Numbered from the stretch's first letter, positions 47,704 to 59,106 are shown. The stretch: 64,000 nt of DNA from Lobosporangium transversale (GCF_002105155.1 NW_019029008.1:426188-490187), one strand, 5' to 3'. The notes: generated by a model not told the origin, from the sequence alone. Made by a program: numbers and translations.

Positions 47704-47853
47704 TCAGTTCAAGAAAAGATTCCAGTTTTTTTTTTTTTTTTTTTTGGTAATTGATTTATTCTCTCAAGCAATGAATCTGTGTCTTTTTTTAAATTGTATT
47801 CCTCTATAAATGTTTTCTGTTTTCATTACCAAAAAGGCCTCTGCATAACCCAT
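43102..47853 (-). CDS. SYP1: Muniscin endocytic adaptor (F-BAR + mu-homology domain), Syp1/FCHO family
   Basis: Twelve minus-strand exons: 47853-47830, 47240-47146, 46907-46827, 46719-46569, 46426-46315, 45945-45866, 45742-45644, 45514-45424, 45320-45258, 45139-44955, 44854-44748 and 44626-43102. All phases agree and the sum is 870 aa. Muniscins bend membrane and recruit AP-2 at early clathrin-coated pits. The first exon (MGYAEAFL) joins TERPQDGLEAVQTRLRRAKA, LHEQLANYFKER and AHIEDMYAKNITKAFQKHF, the start of an F-BAR domain that runs to ~residue 265 as helices. A Ser/Pro-rich linker with the conserved SQGPRMQMEIKHDTVNESND motif at ~365 follows. The muHD covers ~565-870 (RTWIVSVVEKVHAHTQAGEV, WRIEPKQTSLLVNYKVN, GRYLAMA end). 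The donor of intron 11 is GTTCGA, which is weak. Intron 1 is 589 nt and holds a (TGTTGC)n repeat. Confidence 0.93.
47652..47706 (+). repeat. (TGTTGC)n hexanucleotide microsatellite
   Basis: About nine copies inside intron 1 of the muniscin gene, followed by a T run (47726-47745). Non-coding on the transcribed strand. Confidence 0.9.
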
Positions 47854-48438
47854 TGGTAAGATAAAAAGGTAAAAAAGGCAGTTGTAATAGAAAGGGTCAA
47901 GAGAGTAAAAGATAAAAACGTTAAAAGAAGTAAAAAAAAAAAAAAAAAAAAAAAAAACTGTTCAACAAGAGCAAGAGTGAAAAGAGAATGCGGCAGAAAA
48001 AGTATGTATTGTAAGCGTAAGATGGAATGAATGAATGAAGCAAGTAAGCTAAGAGTGGATATTAAGCCCGCCAAAAGAAAAGAAGAGTGAGCATGCAAAA
48101 AAAGAGAAAAGAGAGAGATTGGACTTCTTTACTGAGCATTAAACATTTTCATGTATTCTGCCCAATGTTGATGTCGGACAAGGCATAATTGCAAACAGAA
48201 TAAGGTTGAATTGATCACGTGCTATTGCAACTCTCCACACAGGTCATATCATCACGATCCATGCTGTGCATCTGTTCTCACCTACCTTATTCTTTTCTTC
48301 TTATTTATGTAATAGCGACAAGCTTTTTGTATAGCGCGGCTAAAACGCGCATTTTGGTTTACCCCTGATTTTTTTAAAAAAAAATAATAATAACATGCTC
48401 TACGAGGTAATCTTTTTTAAAAAAAATGAGCCGGAGGC

Positions 48439-48470
<32 letters not shown>

Positions 48471-48832
48471 GAAAAAAGAGAAAGACGCGTTTAGAACTAT
48501 AAGCACGTGGATTTTTTCGCCAGGCACAGACATATCGATGTATTTTTTTATACTGACAATCTCTCAGTAATATAAAAATTTACTAAACGTGAGGAGAGTG
48601 AAGAGCAAAACTCTTTTATATTCTTCTTGTTCATGATCCCTGGTTGCAAGCTAAAGTTCACAAAGCAAGGTGGCCAATGTCAAGCCATAGCTCCCTCCAC
48701 CCCCCTATCAGTGGTTTTCGTTGCATTACGATGATTATCACTACATAACATGCTATTTTTAGTTTTATTATTATTATTTCGAACCGAACAATATCCTTAA
48801 TTACTCCAATATTACATCGATGATAAAAGCAA
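47854..48832. other. Intergenic region between muniscin and LRR genes
   Basis: Includes the muniscin promoter on the minus strand with an A/T run at 47934-47957, and paired T/A runs at 48440-48465 (TTTTTTTTAAAAAAAA-type hairpin). No gene. Confidence 0.45.
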
Positions 48833-48849
48833 TCAAGATGGAGTCAAGG

Positions 48850-49770
48850 CCTTGCTAGGCTTGAACGCCTCCGACAACGTCAGCGCCGTTTCATACCCAA
48901 TCGAGTTGCCTGTAAAATTCAAGGAGCTCAAAGTCGTGTTAAACTTCCGTGCCTCCAACAGTGCAAGGGCTCCTTCACTCCCAATGGAGTTTCCTCCCAA
49001 GCCCAAAGCAGTCAACGCCATGTTAGTCTTGAGTGCCTCTGACAGTGAAAAAGCTCCCTCGATTCCAATTGAATTGTGCGCCAACTCCAAAGTCGTCAAG
49101 GTTTCGTTTACCTTGAGTGCCAATGAGAGTGCATAAGCTCCCTCATTTCCAATTGAATTGGATTCCAAGTCCAAAGTGGTCAGAACCGTCTTCGTCTTGA
49201 GTGCCTCTGACAGTGCAAGAGCCCCCTTCTTCTCAATCGAATTACCCTTCAAGTTCAACGTGGCCAAAGTTGTGTTTCTCGCAAGTGCCTCTGACAGCGC
49301 GAGAGCTCCTTCATCCCCAACTGAATTGCCCTCCAAGCACAAAGCGGTCAAAGCCGTGTTACCCTTGAGCGCATTTGATAATGAAAGAGCTCCCTCCATT
49401 CCAATTGAATTGTACGCCAATTCTAAAGCGGTCAATGTTGTATTACTCTTGAGTGCCTTTGATAGTGCACGAGCTCCTTCATTGCCAATTGAGTTCCATT
49501 TCAACTCTAAAGTAGTCAAAGCCTTGTTCTCCTTGAGCGCCTCTGACAGTGCCTGAGCTCCTTCCTTCCCAATTGAGTTATCCCACAAGCTCAAAGTAGC
49601 CAAAGCCTTGTTGGTCTTGAGTGCCTTTGATAGTACAAGGGCCCCTTCCTTCCCAATTGAGTTCCATCCTAGATTCAAAGTGGTCAACATAGTGTTTGTC
49701 TTGAGCGCCTCTGACAGCGCAGCAGCTCTTTCCTTCTCAATCGAGCTGCCTCCCAAATCTAAAGTGATTA
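48850..49770 (-). repeat. 84-bp tandem repeat array coding eleven LRRs
   Basis: Diverged 84-bp units, one per 28-residue ribonuclease-inhibitor-type LRR. Neighbouring units share long DNA identities, suggesting growth by unequal exchange. Confidence 0.85.
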
Positions 49771-51123
49771 AAGCTGGGTTGGTCCCCAGTGAGTTTGCAA
49801 ACACTTTAAAGTCATTAGCTTCCATTAATCCAGGTTTCATCGAAAAAGATAATTTGTGAAGATGCAACGGCCTTTTGGGCTGCAAACTGGAAAGCTTTAT
49901 AAGGTCCGGGGATAGAACAATATGAATCGTCTTCATCTTGCTCAGTCCCATGATCCGAACCAGGGTTTCATACCGCGTGGATATTGGAAGAAATTTCTCG
50001 GTAGTGCTTTCTTGAGACCTTCCGAGATCAAGTCGAAGGATCGATACACTTGACTTCTTTAGTGCTTCCTCGAATGCAACAAGGTCAGCTCTTGTCCACT
50101 CCCAGCCGAATGTAATATCCAACTCGTAAACACGCCTTGCATTAGCTAGCACATTGAAGAATTCTCCAGGTTTGCTTTTGGGATACAGGGCGATAATCAC
50201 TTTGCCAAGATACGGGTCATATTTGCCTCCATTATTTTCCACTGCACCAGCAAACTCTTTCTGTTCTTTTTCTCTATATGTCGAATGATAGTGGTCGAGA
50301 CAACCCATTTTACGTGACCTGTTTCCGTCGTGATCCTGTACAAGTTGCCAAATTCCCTGTCTTCATCCCTTATTCGAAGAAATGTGCCCAGTTGTCGGAG
50401 ATCTGCCCCTTCGAGTGCCTCATGCTCATCGATTGTATTGATGTTTTTCAACACCGGGTACTCAATAGAGAGCTTTTCCATGTATTCGATTGAGTAATTG
50501 ATAGCAGCAGTCAAGTTTGGGATTGGTGCTAGACAAGCAGCTATGGGCGCTCCCACCCTGAGGCAATGTAAAATGATGAGCATGTGCCTTCCATACTTGC
50601 GAAAAAACTTTGTGCTGTCACGGACTTCATATCCATCATGCTTAGCAAGGTGGATTTGGTTTTGGCTGCTCTTGCTTATCTCCGCAGTGAGCTCTCCGCA
50701 TTCACAGAGGAAATGAAGGCGGAACTTATTTCCCAGGACATTCCTTGGGTCCCACTTGGAGGTGTCGACAGGTAAGATGATAAACAGCCGTGGGATTGGA
50801 TACTCGTGTAGCTCAAAGTTTTGGACTAGGATAGCATTGGCATGTTTTTGTAGTGTGGCGAGCTTATCGAGCGCTTTATTTTGCAACTCAAGCATTTGAT
50901 CGTCTCTATCCTTAGCCTCCAGTTGCAGTGCAAGTACCATGTCCCCTTTCTCTCTGACCTCTAATTGCAGCTGATGTATTTCCGATTGGAAAGCTAGTAT
51001 CTTGTCATTTTTTTCTATGGCCTCTAACTGTAGCTGAAACATATCCGATTGTACTCTACCCATCGCCGATTGCAGTTCAAGCATTTGTCTATCTTTCTCT
51101 TCGGCCTCCAATTGCAGTTGAAT

Positions 51124-51167
51124 CATATCTGATTGATTTATATGTCATATCTGATTGATTTATATGC
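51124..51167. repeat. Perfect 22-bp tandem duplication
   Basis: Units 51124-51145 and 51146-51167 differ only in their last base. Removing one unit restores the reading frame from the Ser/Asn-rich linker into the coiled coil (AMHINQSDMIQLQLEAEE), so the duplication is a frame-breaking insertion. Confidence 0.9.
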
Positions 51168-51954
51168 ATCGCCGATTGCCGTCGAAGCATTTCGTCACTC
51201 CCCATACTGATGCCTTGCAGCAGCTCCATAGCCCTTTCTATATTAGAGTTGACCATCTCAGTTCGTCTATTATTGCGCGTAACGAGGGATGAATTGGAAG
51301 ACCGTGCCAAATATGATAATGGTAAATGGTCCTGAGTAGCTAGATTTGTCGATCTTTTTGATCCAGGCAAATGGGTGGCGACGTTGTTGACGCCCTTGCT
51401 ACTACTGTTGCTGTTATCATTGTTGTTGCTCTTGCTGTTGCCGTTGCCGTTGCTGGCGCTCTTGCTGTTACCGTGATTGTTGTTGGAAATACGGCCGCCG
51501 TTATTATTGTTGCTATTGCCGCTACCATTGACACCGGTGTCTCTGCTGCTACTACCAGGCTGCAGTCTTTTTGTAACGACATCCAAGGCCTTGTCAGGGT
51601 AAAACGCGATGCGTGGAGGCTCGATCCTAATAGGCGGCCTAAAGAAAGAAAGAAAGAAAACGTGTTAAAATTGAGCTCTCTCTTCTCTTTCTGCCACTCT
51701 TAGGGTAATTGATAAGGTAAAATAAAGTAGCCAATGGGAAACATTAGTACCTGTTGCATTAGTGTCCAAGAGGAATCGAATGGGGATCCCATCCAATTCG
51801 AATCCCGACGCATCCGGGAATACTTCTAGGATGTCTTCCAGGTGTGCAGAGTATAACGGATTCTCATTACTCGCGGAAGAGTTTTCGATCCTTACACAGA
51901 CTTTTTTTTAACAATGCCTGCTTTTCGAAATTGCTGGTATGAGAGTTTTGTCAT

Positions 51955-52904
51955 TTCAATGATGACTTGGAGATTGACAAGAATGACAAGATGAAAAGTT
52001 TCTCATTTCTCATTTTTTTTTAAAGCAACGGTCAGTCTTAATTCTGCTTCGCCATCATTTTGGAGCATAAATTAAGTTTGTCCAATAAGTAATCAGTATT
52101 TCAGGGCGAGTGCATACTGACACTGATACTGAAGTTGAGTGAAAGTTTTGCGGCTGAATTGTGTTGATGCACAGACACAACATGAACAAACAAACAAACA
52201 TGCACTTGTTACTGACACAAGGACTAACCTGCACACGCACAAAATCCATGTAAAGTGATACTAAAATTCTTCCGTGATACTAATATTTTGGCCCGTACAA
52301 ATCTATTGTCCTTATCTTTTACATGATAAAAATCCGTTTTAATCAAGAAATACAAGGATCTGTACTATCATGCTAAGAGTCTTGTACATATACTGCACAC
52401 AGGCTAGTATTGCAAAGAGGACAAGCTTCCTTTACATGGAATTTCTGCAGGCTTACTGTACGAATCAAACTATTATATCATGAAAGCGATTTTAGTATCA
52501 TTTATGGGTTTTGTGGGGTCAGTTCTCGTGTTAGTATCGGTGTATATTTATCTGCGAACATCGGTTTTTTGTGTTAGTACCAGTGTATATTTGCTTGTTT
52601 ATGGAGTACACCTGTGCACCATACCCTACTAAAGTCTGTGCAGCAGTAAATTTTTCTAATTTTAGTACTCAACTCCAGTATCAGTCCTGAGAAACTAAAA
52701 TCTGTACACTCGTAAAATATTAGGCCCCGATCCCACTGCCAATCCTGAATAAAATGATACTATTAATGGTACGAAACTTGACGGACTAGAACAAGTCTCG
52801 CGCCGGCGTGAGGTGAGATTTGTATAACAAGAGGATGTGAAGTATTGTGTAGGATATCCACTCAATTTGCCAACCTAAACTTTTTTTATTTTTATTTTTA
52901 TTTT
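51955..52904. other. Intergenic region with recurrent GATACTA/TAGTATC motifs
   Basis: No gene. GATACT(A)/TAGTATC-type heptamers and close variants recur at 52257, 52277, 52493, 52534, 52583, 52664, 52680 and 52757. One pair of blocks (TTAGTATCGGTGTATATTT at 52531 and TTAGTACCAGTGTATATTT at 52577) forms a short direct repeat. Confidence 0.45.
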
Positions 52905-53200
52905 TATTTTTTACCAACTGTTACACAATAATGAACCACTCAGATTTTACACGTGGCGAAGTCGTAATGCGCAGACGCGTGCACACACCCCTTTTTAATA
53001 TGTGCTCAACCAATCACGATAGAATCACGGTAGGTTCATCAAGGCGTCAATCCCTTTGTACTTGGTTTAATATGAGTAAGGGCCACAGGCCTTGGAGATG
53101 TCATTGGTCTTGCAGCTCGTACATGCACAGTTTCAGTACTACAATTACCTCAACAAGAGTCAGCTTGCTTCAGTCCAGAAGTTGTCGATTTTGTTTGTAG
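52905..53200 (+). repeat. Dispersed repeat copy 2 (partner at 10130-10450)
   Basis: The opposite-orientation relative of 10130-10450. It begins near ACCAACTGTTACAC (52912-52925) and ends near 53195. The frames it contains match the partner's frames only because the DNA is shared. Confidence 0.75.
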
Positions 53201-53769
53201 TTTTTAAAATAATAAAAAAGACCCAGTCAATAAAAAAGTTATGCAAAGATACTATTCGTTATATATATGGTAACGCTTTTTATTTTTAAAACCAATCGTT
53301 GCACTACGCTTTATTTTTTCTTCATGAAATTTCTAACGAGGCAAGAGCTGGCCGTGGCGAAGCCACGGTCTCCGGCCCGTATTAACTAATGTGGGAACTT
53401 TTGAGAGCATTGATATGGTTTTTGTTCATGGAGCTGTGAGCGATAAACATGAACCAAACTGCTGGGAAATATTTCTCCAAATTACATGTGAAGTGATATT
53501 ATGCAGTTTTCTCCAGGAGAAGAGGAAAAAAAAAAAAAAAAAAAAAATGGAAGCACGGAAGCTGCTGCGGTAGCTCCTCCTCAACTTGACCGAGCTCTGA
53601 GGTGTATAGATAGTATGTGGTATATAGTATATGGTATAGAGCCTCATTTCCACACTGACAGCTCTAATTAGCTTCACTTGAATAAAGTATCCTCCTAATC
53701 AATACCTTGGATTCTTACTTTTGGGTCTTTCAATTTTGACATTTCATGTAGTGATAGATGTAGAGAGAG

Positions 53770-53790
53770 ACTGTGTGTGTGTGTGTGTGA
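53770..53790. repeat. (TG)n dinucleotide microsatellite
   Basis: Simple TG repeat of about nine units in an otherwise gene-free stretch (53201-54170). Confidence 0.9.
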
Positions 53791-54172
53791 ATGAATGGGT
53801 GAGAGAGAGGAGCCACTGACATCGATTTCCGTCAAGTGAAGTAAAGGCGACTGCACCGCTTGGTATGATGAGGTATTTGTCTACCAGAGTGGGTATCAGC
53901 CTCCAGGACTATTAGCTTGAATAAGAAAAAAGCTGCTGTGTGATCTGCATGTGCAAGAGTCCCGATAGCCACACACTGCGTGGCTTGCTGCATTACGCAA
54001 CCAATTTCCTTTGATGTTTGATTGATTACATAATCAAATAAAATAAAAAAACAAATGCATCCTATCCGTTTTTACATGACAATGATCAAGAAAATGGCAT
54101 GTGATTGATTTTCTCACGGTCTTGAATTAAGGAACTCAACTTCCTTTTTCGTTTATTCCAAGCCTTCGTTCA

Positions 54173-54240
54173 TCACCTTTCCTTTCCTTTCCTTTCCTCT
54201 CCTTTCCTTTCCTTTCCTTTCCTTTCCTTTCCTTTCCTTT
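54173..54240 (+). repeat. (CCTTT)n pentanucleotide tract in the Crinkler promoter
   Basis: About thirteen copies, one interrupted, ending 70 bases upstream of the ATG at 54309. A pure pyrimidine tract at this place could act as a promoter or leader element and is prone to length change. Confidence 0.85.
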
Positions 54241-54308
54241 TGCCTTACTCGTTTTTCATTTTCTCCCAGCATTTCAACCATACTCAGTCTTACTTATCTT
54301 TATTAACA

Positions 54309-56780
54309 ATGGTCGCCACAAGGAGTTCAACACAAAAAAACATAGCTGCAAATGATTCCACAAGGAGCCAAGCACAAATAAAAATGACTGCAAATAAGCC
54401 TGAGGATGCCTCCACACTCAATAAACGAAAAAGAGAAAACCAACACCCACAACGAAAAAAGCGCGCCATCTCACCGCTGCTGGAGCTGAACTGCGTTGTC
54501 GAGGGAGAAGCAACGCCGTTCCCAGTAGAGATTTTCTGCGATAAATCGGTCAGGATGCTCAAGGAGGTTATCAAAGCAAAGAAAGCCAATGCATTGAATA
54601 ATATCGGCGCTGACCAGCTTACCCTCTACAAGGTTTCCATCCCTGACAAAGGCGAGGCCATCTTTGAATCAGAAATCAAGTCAAAAAAGGCTCTTACAGT
54701 CGCGTCAAAGGAGCTTGGGAACATATTCAATTCTGAACTTCCAAGGAAAACTATTCATGTTTTTGTCAAGCCACCACAGCGAGGTATATCTTTGGCTCTT
54801 GATGGACTGATTGTTGATATTTCCAGCTGATGAAGCTTGGTTTATATCTTAAACGGCCATGTGCATGATATCACCATTTGGTTTGTGCCTTGATAACTCA
54901 ACGTTCTTTCTAATTATTCGCTTTTGATACTTAGCTCAGAAAAGAAAACAGGATGGAGATTCTGGTGAGTGCTTTTGGCTGAGAACCTGGTTATTGATCA
55001 TTCTAGAGTGATGTGCAATAAATCAAAAATATTAATTTTGATCACTCTATCTCTTTTATCAGAGTCACCCTCTAAAAAAGCTCGTTCAAGCATGAGTAGC
55101 AGAGGTGATCTTATGGATGCGATTACAGAAGCAGGGCTTGTAACGAAAGAGATAGTGGATGGTGGCCCTACCCTCTCGCCTCTCAACTCCAAAGAGAGGG
55201 TCAAGGTGCTTTCGTACATGGGGGAGGCATCGGTAGATAGTATTTACTACAGTATTATTAGCGTGGCTCGCGAGCTCCGAAATTCTGGTGAAGCTATCAA
55301 GGATTCCAAAATATTGACTGCCCCTGAGGGTCGTACCTTCCCTATTGTTGATACACGGCATCTTTATATCAGAGAAGAATATAAAGAGCTTTATGACCAT
55401 ATTACAGCCAAACTCACTACTCCTCCCAAAGTATATTGTTTGAATCGACTCTTTGTCACTGGAACACCTGGAATTGGGAAGTCAGCCTTTTTGGTCTATT
55501 TTGCCATCCGCCTCATTGCCGAACACGATGAGGAAAACCCACCGATTATTATTTTCCAAGAGAAGAAGAGTACTAGATGCTATGCTTATGGAGGAACAAC
55601 TTGCCAACGTTATGGGCATATAGGAACATTCCAAGATTTCCTTGCTCGGCCTGAAACGTGGTACTTAGTTGATAGTGGTGATAATCCTCAACCAGATCAC
55701 GCCAGGACGATATTTTCGGCATCACCAAGAACTCTCAGTGGACAGTACGATGAATTCGCCAAGGAAACTAGACCATATAGCTACTATCACATGTCAATAT
55801 GGACTTTGGACGAGCTTAAGGAATGTAGAGCCAATGTAGAGCATTATCATCGAATGGATGAAGAATTTTTGGAGGAGCTTTTTTGCAACTTGGGGGGTGT
55901 GCCAAGACAGGTCCTACAGGGTCCATCTGATGTACTATGCAGAGATCAAAAAGATATTGACGGTGCTAGAGAGACTGCGTTTCAGTGTGTCAATGATGCC
56001 ATTGGCCTACTCCAGTCCCCAGGAGATCTTTTTGACCTCTTTATTCCAGGAGATAAAGCGGGTAGTCATTTACTCCATAGAGTCCCCACTTCTGACCACC
56101 TCCGCTTCCACCTGGTATGGGCATCTCCTTATGTTCGATCAAGGATCATCATGGAATTAGATCAGACTTGGATCGACGCGTTGAAGCGACTTGCCAATTC
56201 TGACAGTGAAATAAAAAAAGGACCTTCGTTTGAACTCTATGTTCACTATTTAATTCGATGTGGTGGACTTCGGTTTCCATTTAAGGATCTTCAGTCAGAC
56301 GAAACAGGATTCTTTGATCTTCCGAGGGAATCGGAAGCATTATTTACCAGGACTACAGCAGATTTTTCAACATTCTCCAAAACAACAGACAAGTTGTTTC
56401 TACCATCTATACCCAACTTTCCGTGCATCGATTTTGCATTGGGACCCAACAAGCTATTTCAGGTCACAGTATCAGAGAATCATCCGATCAAGCAAGCACC
56501 ATTTAAGGAGATAATTGATTATATTACTGGACCCTGCCCGAAGGGAAACCGATCAGATTCGAAAGGAAACCGATCAAAGTCGAGTGGAAGTGATGATACC
56601 ATTTTCCTCTACTTTGTGGTACCAGGATACATATATGACAATTTTAAGGCTCAGAGGTTTGTTATAAACGATGATCAGGATACCAAGACAATACCTGGAT
56701 GCTTGAAACATGTAAGACAGCGTGTCATAAAAATCGACATCAATGTTGTATATTCAGGCGGTACGAACCTGAAGAATTAA
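54309..56780 (+). CDS. Crinkler (CRN)-like P-loop effector protein
   Basis: Exons 54309-54783, 54935-54964 and 55063-56780, phase-consistent, give 740 aa. The leader of the open frame upstream to 54240 is excluded because it lacks similarity. Residues 38-52 (NKRKRENQHPQRKKR) form a nuclear-localisation-type signal. Residues 57-157 are a ubiquitin-like CRN N-terminal domain (LLELNCVVEGEATPFPVEIF, then LKEVIKAKKAN and DQLTLYKVSIPD). A second basic patch (SPSKKARSS) follows the 30-nt microexon. A P-loop GTPGIGKSAF at about residue 301 and IIIFQEKKSTRCYAYGG begin the NTPase-like part of the CRN C-terminus. The last 150 residues (KLFLPSIPNFPCIDFALG, TIFLYFVVPGYIYDNF) are shared with the relic at 59805. 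CRN proteins in oomycetes and fungi act mostly in nuclei. The role here is unknown. Confidence 0.85.
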
Positions 56781-57713
56781 ATCGAATACCAATTAAGTGG
56801 ATGAAATTTGTCATGTAAAAGAAAAGCATTATACCTGTTCCTTGAGGGTTTTTTACAATAGTACATCCTTTATGAATGAAGCCATCATTATCCACTTACC
56901 TTTTAGACGAATAGATAGTGTGGTTTAATCAGTCCTCCCTTCTACTGGGGCATTTAGGACTTTATAAAGCTTCCTGTGATCATCATGCGATCTTGTGTGC
57001 AAGAAAGGGCGGAATTTTGTGATACTATTACCAAAGAGTTTTGTAAGAACGGATAGAGATGAAGGATCCTGTGGAGAACCCAGTGAGAGTCTGATGATGA
57101 GACCCAAAATCATATTATTATCACCAGGACAGCTGGCATAGGAAATTATCCTTTCTCATATGCTTTGTCATCTGGATGCTTACCACTTGCGGAAGCCCCA
57201 TCAATTATCATCATCCAAGGCGCCAGAACGTTTACCGGGAGCTAGGATGACAGCTCCGCTCTAAAGACATAAATGTCGTTTTAGCCCCATGGTGCGTGCA
57301 CGGGATGGCAATCTGCGACCAATGAGATCATATTAGTTGTATGGTCGGCCAATTCAGTGTCAGTATGTGAAGGCGGCGCGTCTAGAATCTCTAGGCGTCC
57401 AGGGACATGAAATAAAAAAAACATCAAGAATTTGGCCCAAGGCTGCCACGAACTTGACCAGTAAAATGTGATACAATATTGGATTGTGTCGTCGTCAATA
57501 GATTAATAGTTCTCGGTATATTAATGCTACATGCTGTTGAGGGCATCAATCAATCTCACCAGAATCATTTCCTCTCACATCAATTACCTTGGGAGCTATG
57601 CTAGATGGATGGGAGATTAGGAGGAAAAGGTCCTTGATGTCTGGGATATCCACGCTTGTTTATAATCTCACCAAATGTTCTGTGTCTTGCGTTCATAGGC
57701 GGTTAATCGCAAT
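56781..57713. other. Crinkler intergenic region with unassigned coding-like debris
   Basis: A minus-strand frame 57113-56925 (SVLTKLFGNSITKFRPFLHT) reads like protein but matches nothing I know. Otherwise there is no gene. Confidence 0.35.
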
Positions 57714-59106
57714 TTGGTTTTCGTATACCCCTTGAAGAACGCAAACAAAAATGCCTTTATGTTTATACTCGTCAATTTACCCTTTTTACTGACTTGTGTA
57801 TTTCAAATACTCATAGTCAATAAACGGTTTAACAACAATGAGAAAGAATTTTATTCTAAGGATTGGTCTGAGTTTATCAAGGCTTATATTTATGGCAACG
57901 TTAAATTACCAGTAACAGACGGCGCAATGTCAGGCTTCCCAGATGCTTGGCGTCGATTTCAGTCAGAAAAAAGAGAGGCGACACATAGACCGTCACTCCT
58001 GTTCTTTGACCCTCCTGGTTTGGATGGCTCTTATATGAGCTGCGACTCTAATAACAAGGCAAAAGAGATCTTCGTACATACTTCGTCGCATAGTCTCAGC
58101 TTTTGTCCACTTTTTGGAGCATCTGGCTGTGGAAAGACTCGAACAGTTATGGACACACTCTCGCAAAACTGGGGATTTTATTTTAATGCTGGTCGAGATG
58201 ATCGCGGACCAGATGATGTCTGGTCTTTGATTACTTCTGTCAATCTTGGGGCTGGTGTTAACTTATCGGTAAACACTAATATTGCTATGTCGACCACTAC
58301 CTGCCTGCTCCTTGTTCGTGTGTCTATCCTGTTATGTTGTTTGAGTTTGTCCGAAGGTAGAATGATGCCTAGCCAATGGATGCTATTGCAAGTGTGTCCA
58401 CAGGTTCTTGGAGAAGTTCATTGAGGAAACTCGGTTCCATCCAGGACACTTCAAGGCACTTGTACGATATTTGGAAAAACAAAGTTCCTCAAGCTCTGCA
58501 TCAAAGCTGAGAGGCCACTTTAATGATCAAGCAATCGAGATGCTATATGCCTGGTCCTGTGGTCGTCTCCGTCCAATGATCACTATAATAGAAAACCTCA
58601 TTGGGCGTGCCGATGCTGGCCTTGGGAAGCAAGAAATCAAGGGCCTGGTGTCGTCGCTCACTGATCCAGGATATAAAGAATCTGGTAACCTATGCCATGA
58701 ATAATCTAGAATTCTGAAGCGTATTAACAAAGGGGATGCAGGAATTAAAAGCAGTGTCGAGATTAGGAAAATCTTCAGTCGAGCCGTAAAGAATGGATTA
58801 CTCTATGGTAAAGACCTGATATTGGAGTACAAAGAGCCTGTTCCGGTCGAGGCTTCGTTTGTTCGAATTGTCGTTAATCAAAGGAAGAAGGAGTTTACAA
58901 CTATCGTTGAGCCAATTGCATTTATAGCAGCGATTAACTTGTTTGAAATGGATGACCCTGAATTGGTTAAATTGGTTAATAGTGTGTTGTTAGACGCCCC
59001 TACGTCTGGCACAAAGGGCACACATTTTGAGTATTTCAGTCCCGCTTTGTTAATTCCAATCTTCCAGAACTATAACAATGAACGAATTCTTGGATACTCA
59101 CTGTAA
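57714..59106 (+). pseudogene. Decayed Crinkler-type P-loop NTPase gene
   Basis: The frame from 57714 contains YSKDWSEFIKAYIYGNVKLP, FPDAWRRFQSEKREATHRPS and a P-loop CPLFGASGCGKTRTVMDTLS at about 58101-58160, followed by NWGFYFNA. This is a signature of the P-loop domain found in CRN-like proteins of early-diverging fungi. The frame runs into a stop near 58425, while the continuation (FLEKFIEETRFHPGHFKALV, LRPMITIIENLIGRADAGLG) lies in another frame from about 58402. An in-frame TAA at 58702-58704 (after ESGNLCHE) interrupts that frame, and the same frame continues to 59106 (RINKGDAGIKSSVEIRKIFS, VEPIAFIAAINLFEMDDPEL). A small intron at 58390-58402 is impossible, so at least one frameshift and one nonsense codon inactivate the gene. 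No CRN N-terminal domain is visible nearby. Confidence 0.75.

Larger units (their letters stand above)
48833..51954 (-). pseudogene. Coiled-coil + leucine-rich-repeat (LRR-RI) protein gene with several frameshifts
   Basis: The minus-strand reading starts at ATG 51954 (MTKLSYQQFRKAGIV) and continues in another frame after an A8 run (VCVRIENSSASNENPLYSAH). After an intron (GTACTA at about 51751, CTTTAG before 51635) comes RIAFYPDKALDVVTKRLQ plus a Ser/Asn-rich linker. From 51126 a coiled coil of repeated QLQLEA units follows, then ELHEYPIPRLFIILP, KFRLHFLCECGEL and a helical domain ending GHVKWV. After a frame change at about 50304 come CLDHYHSTYREKEQKEF and DITFGWEWTRADL. Eleven 28-residue LRRs complete it, of the pattern LTTLxLxxNSIGxEGAxALSEALKTNTA. 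The layout recalls a large Mortierella family, NLR-like but without an NTPase that I can see. Frame breaks: the A8 run at 51902-51909, a 22-bp tandem duplication at 51124-51167 and one missing base near 50304. The splice phases at 51751/51635 also do not fit. Confidence 0.75.

Noticed and set aside
47412-47750. Val/Ala repeat frame
   Set aside because: Translation of the (TGTTGC)n intronic microsatellite.
48852-49859. Plus-strand frames with repeated SASDSARAPS-like units
   Set aside because: Antisense shadow of the LRR repeats.
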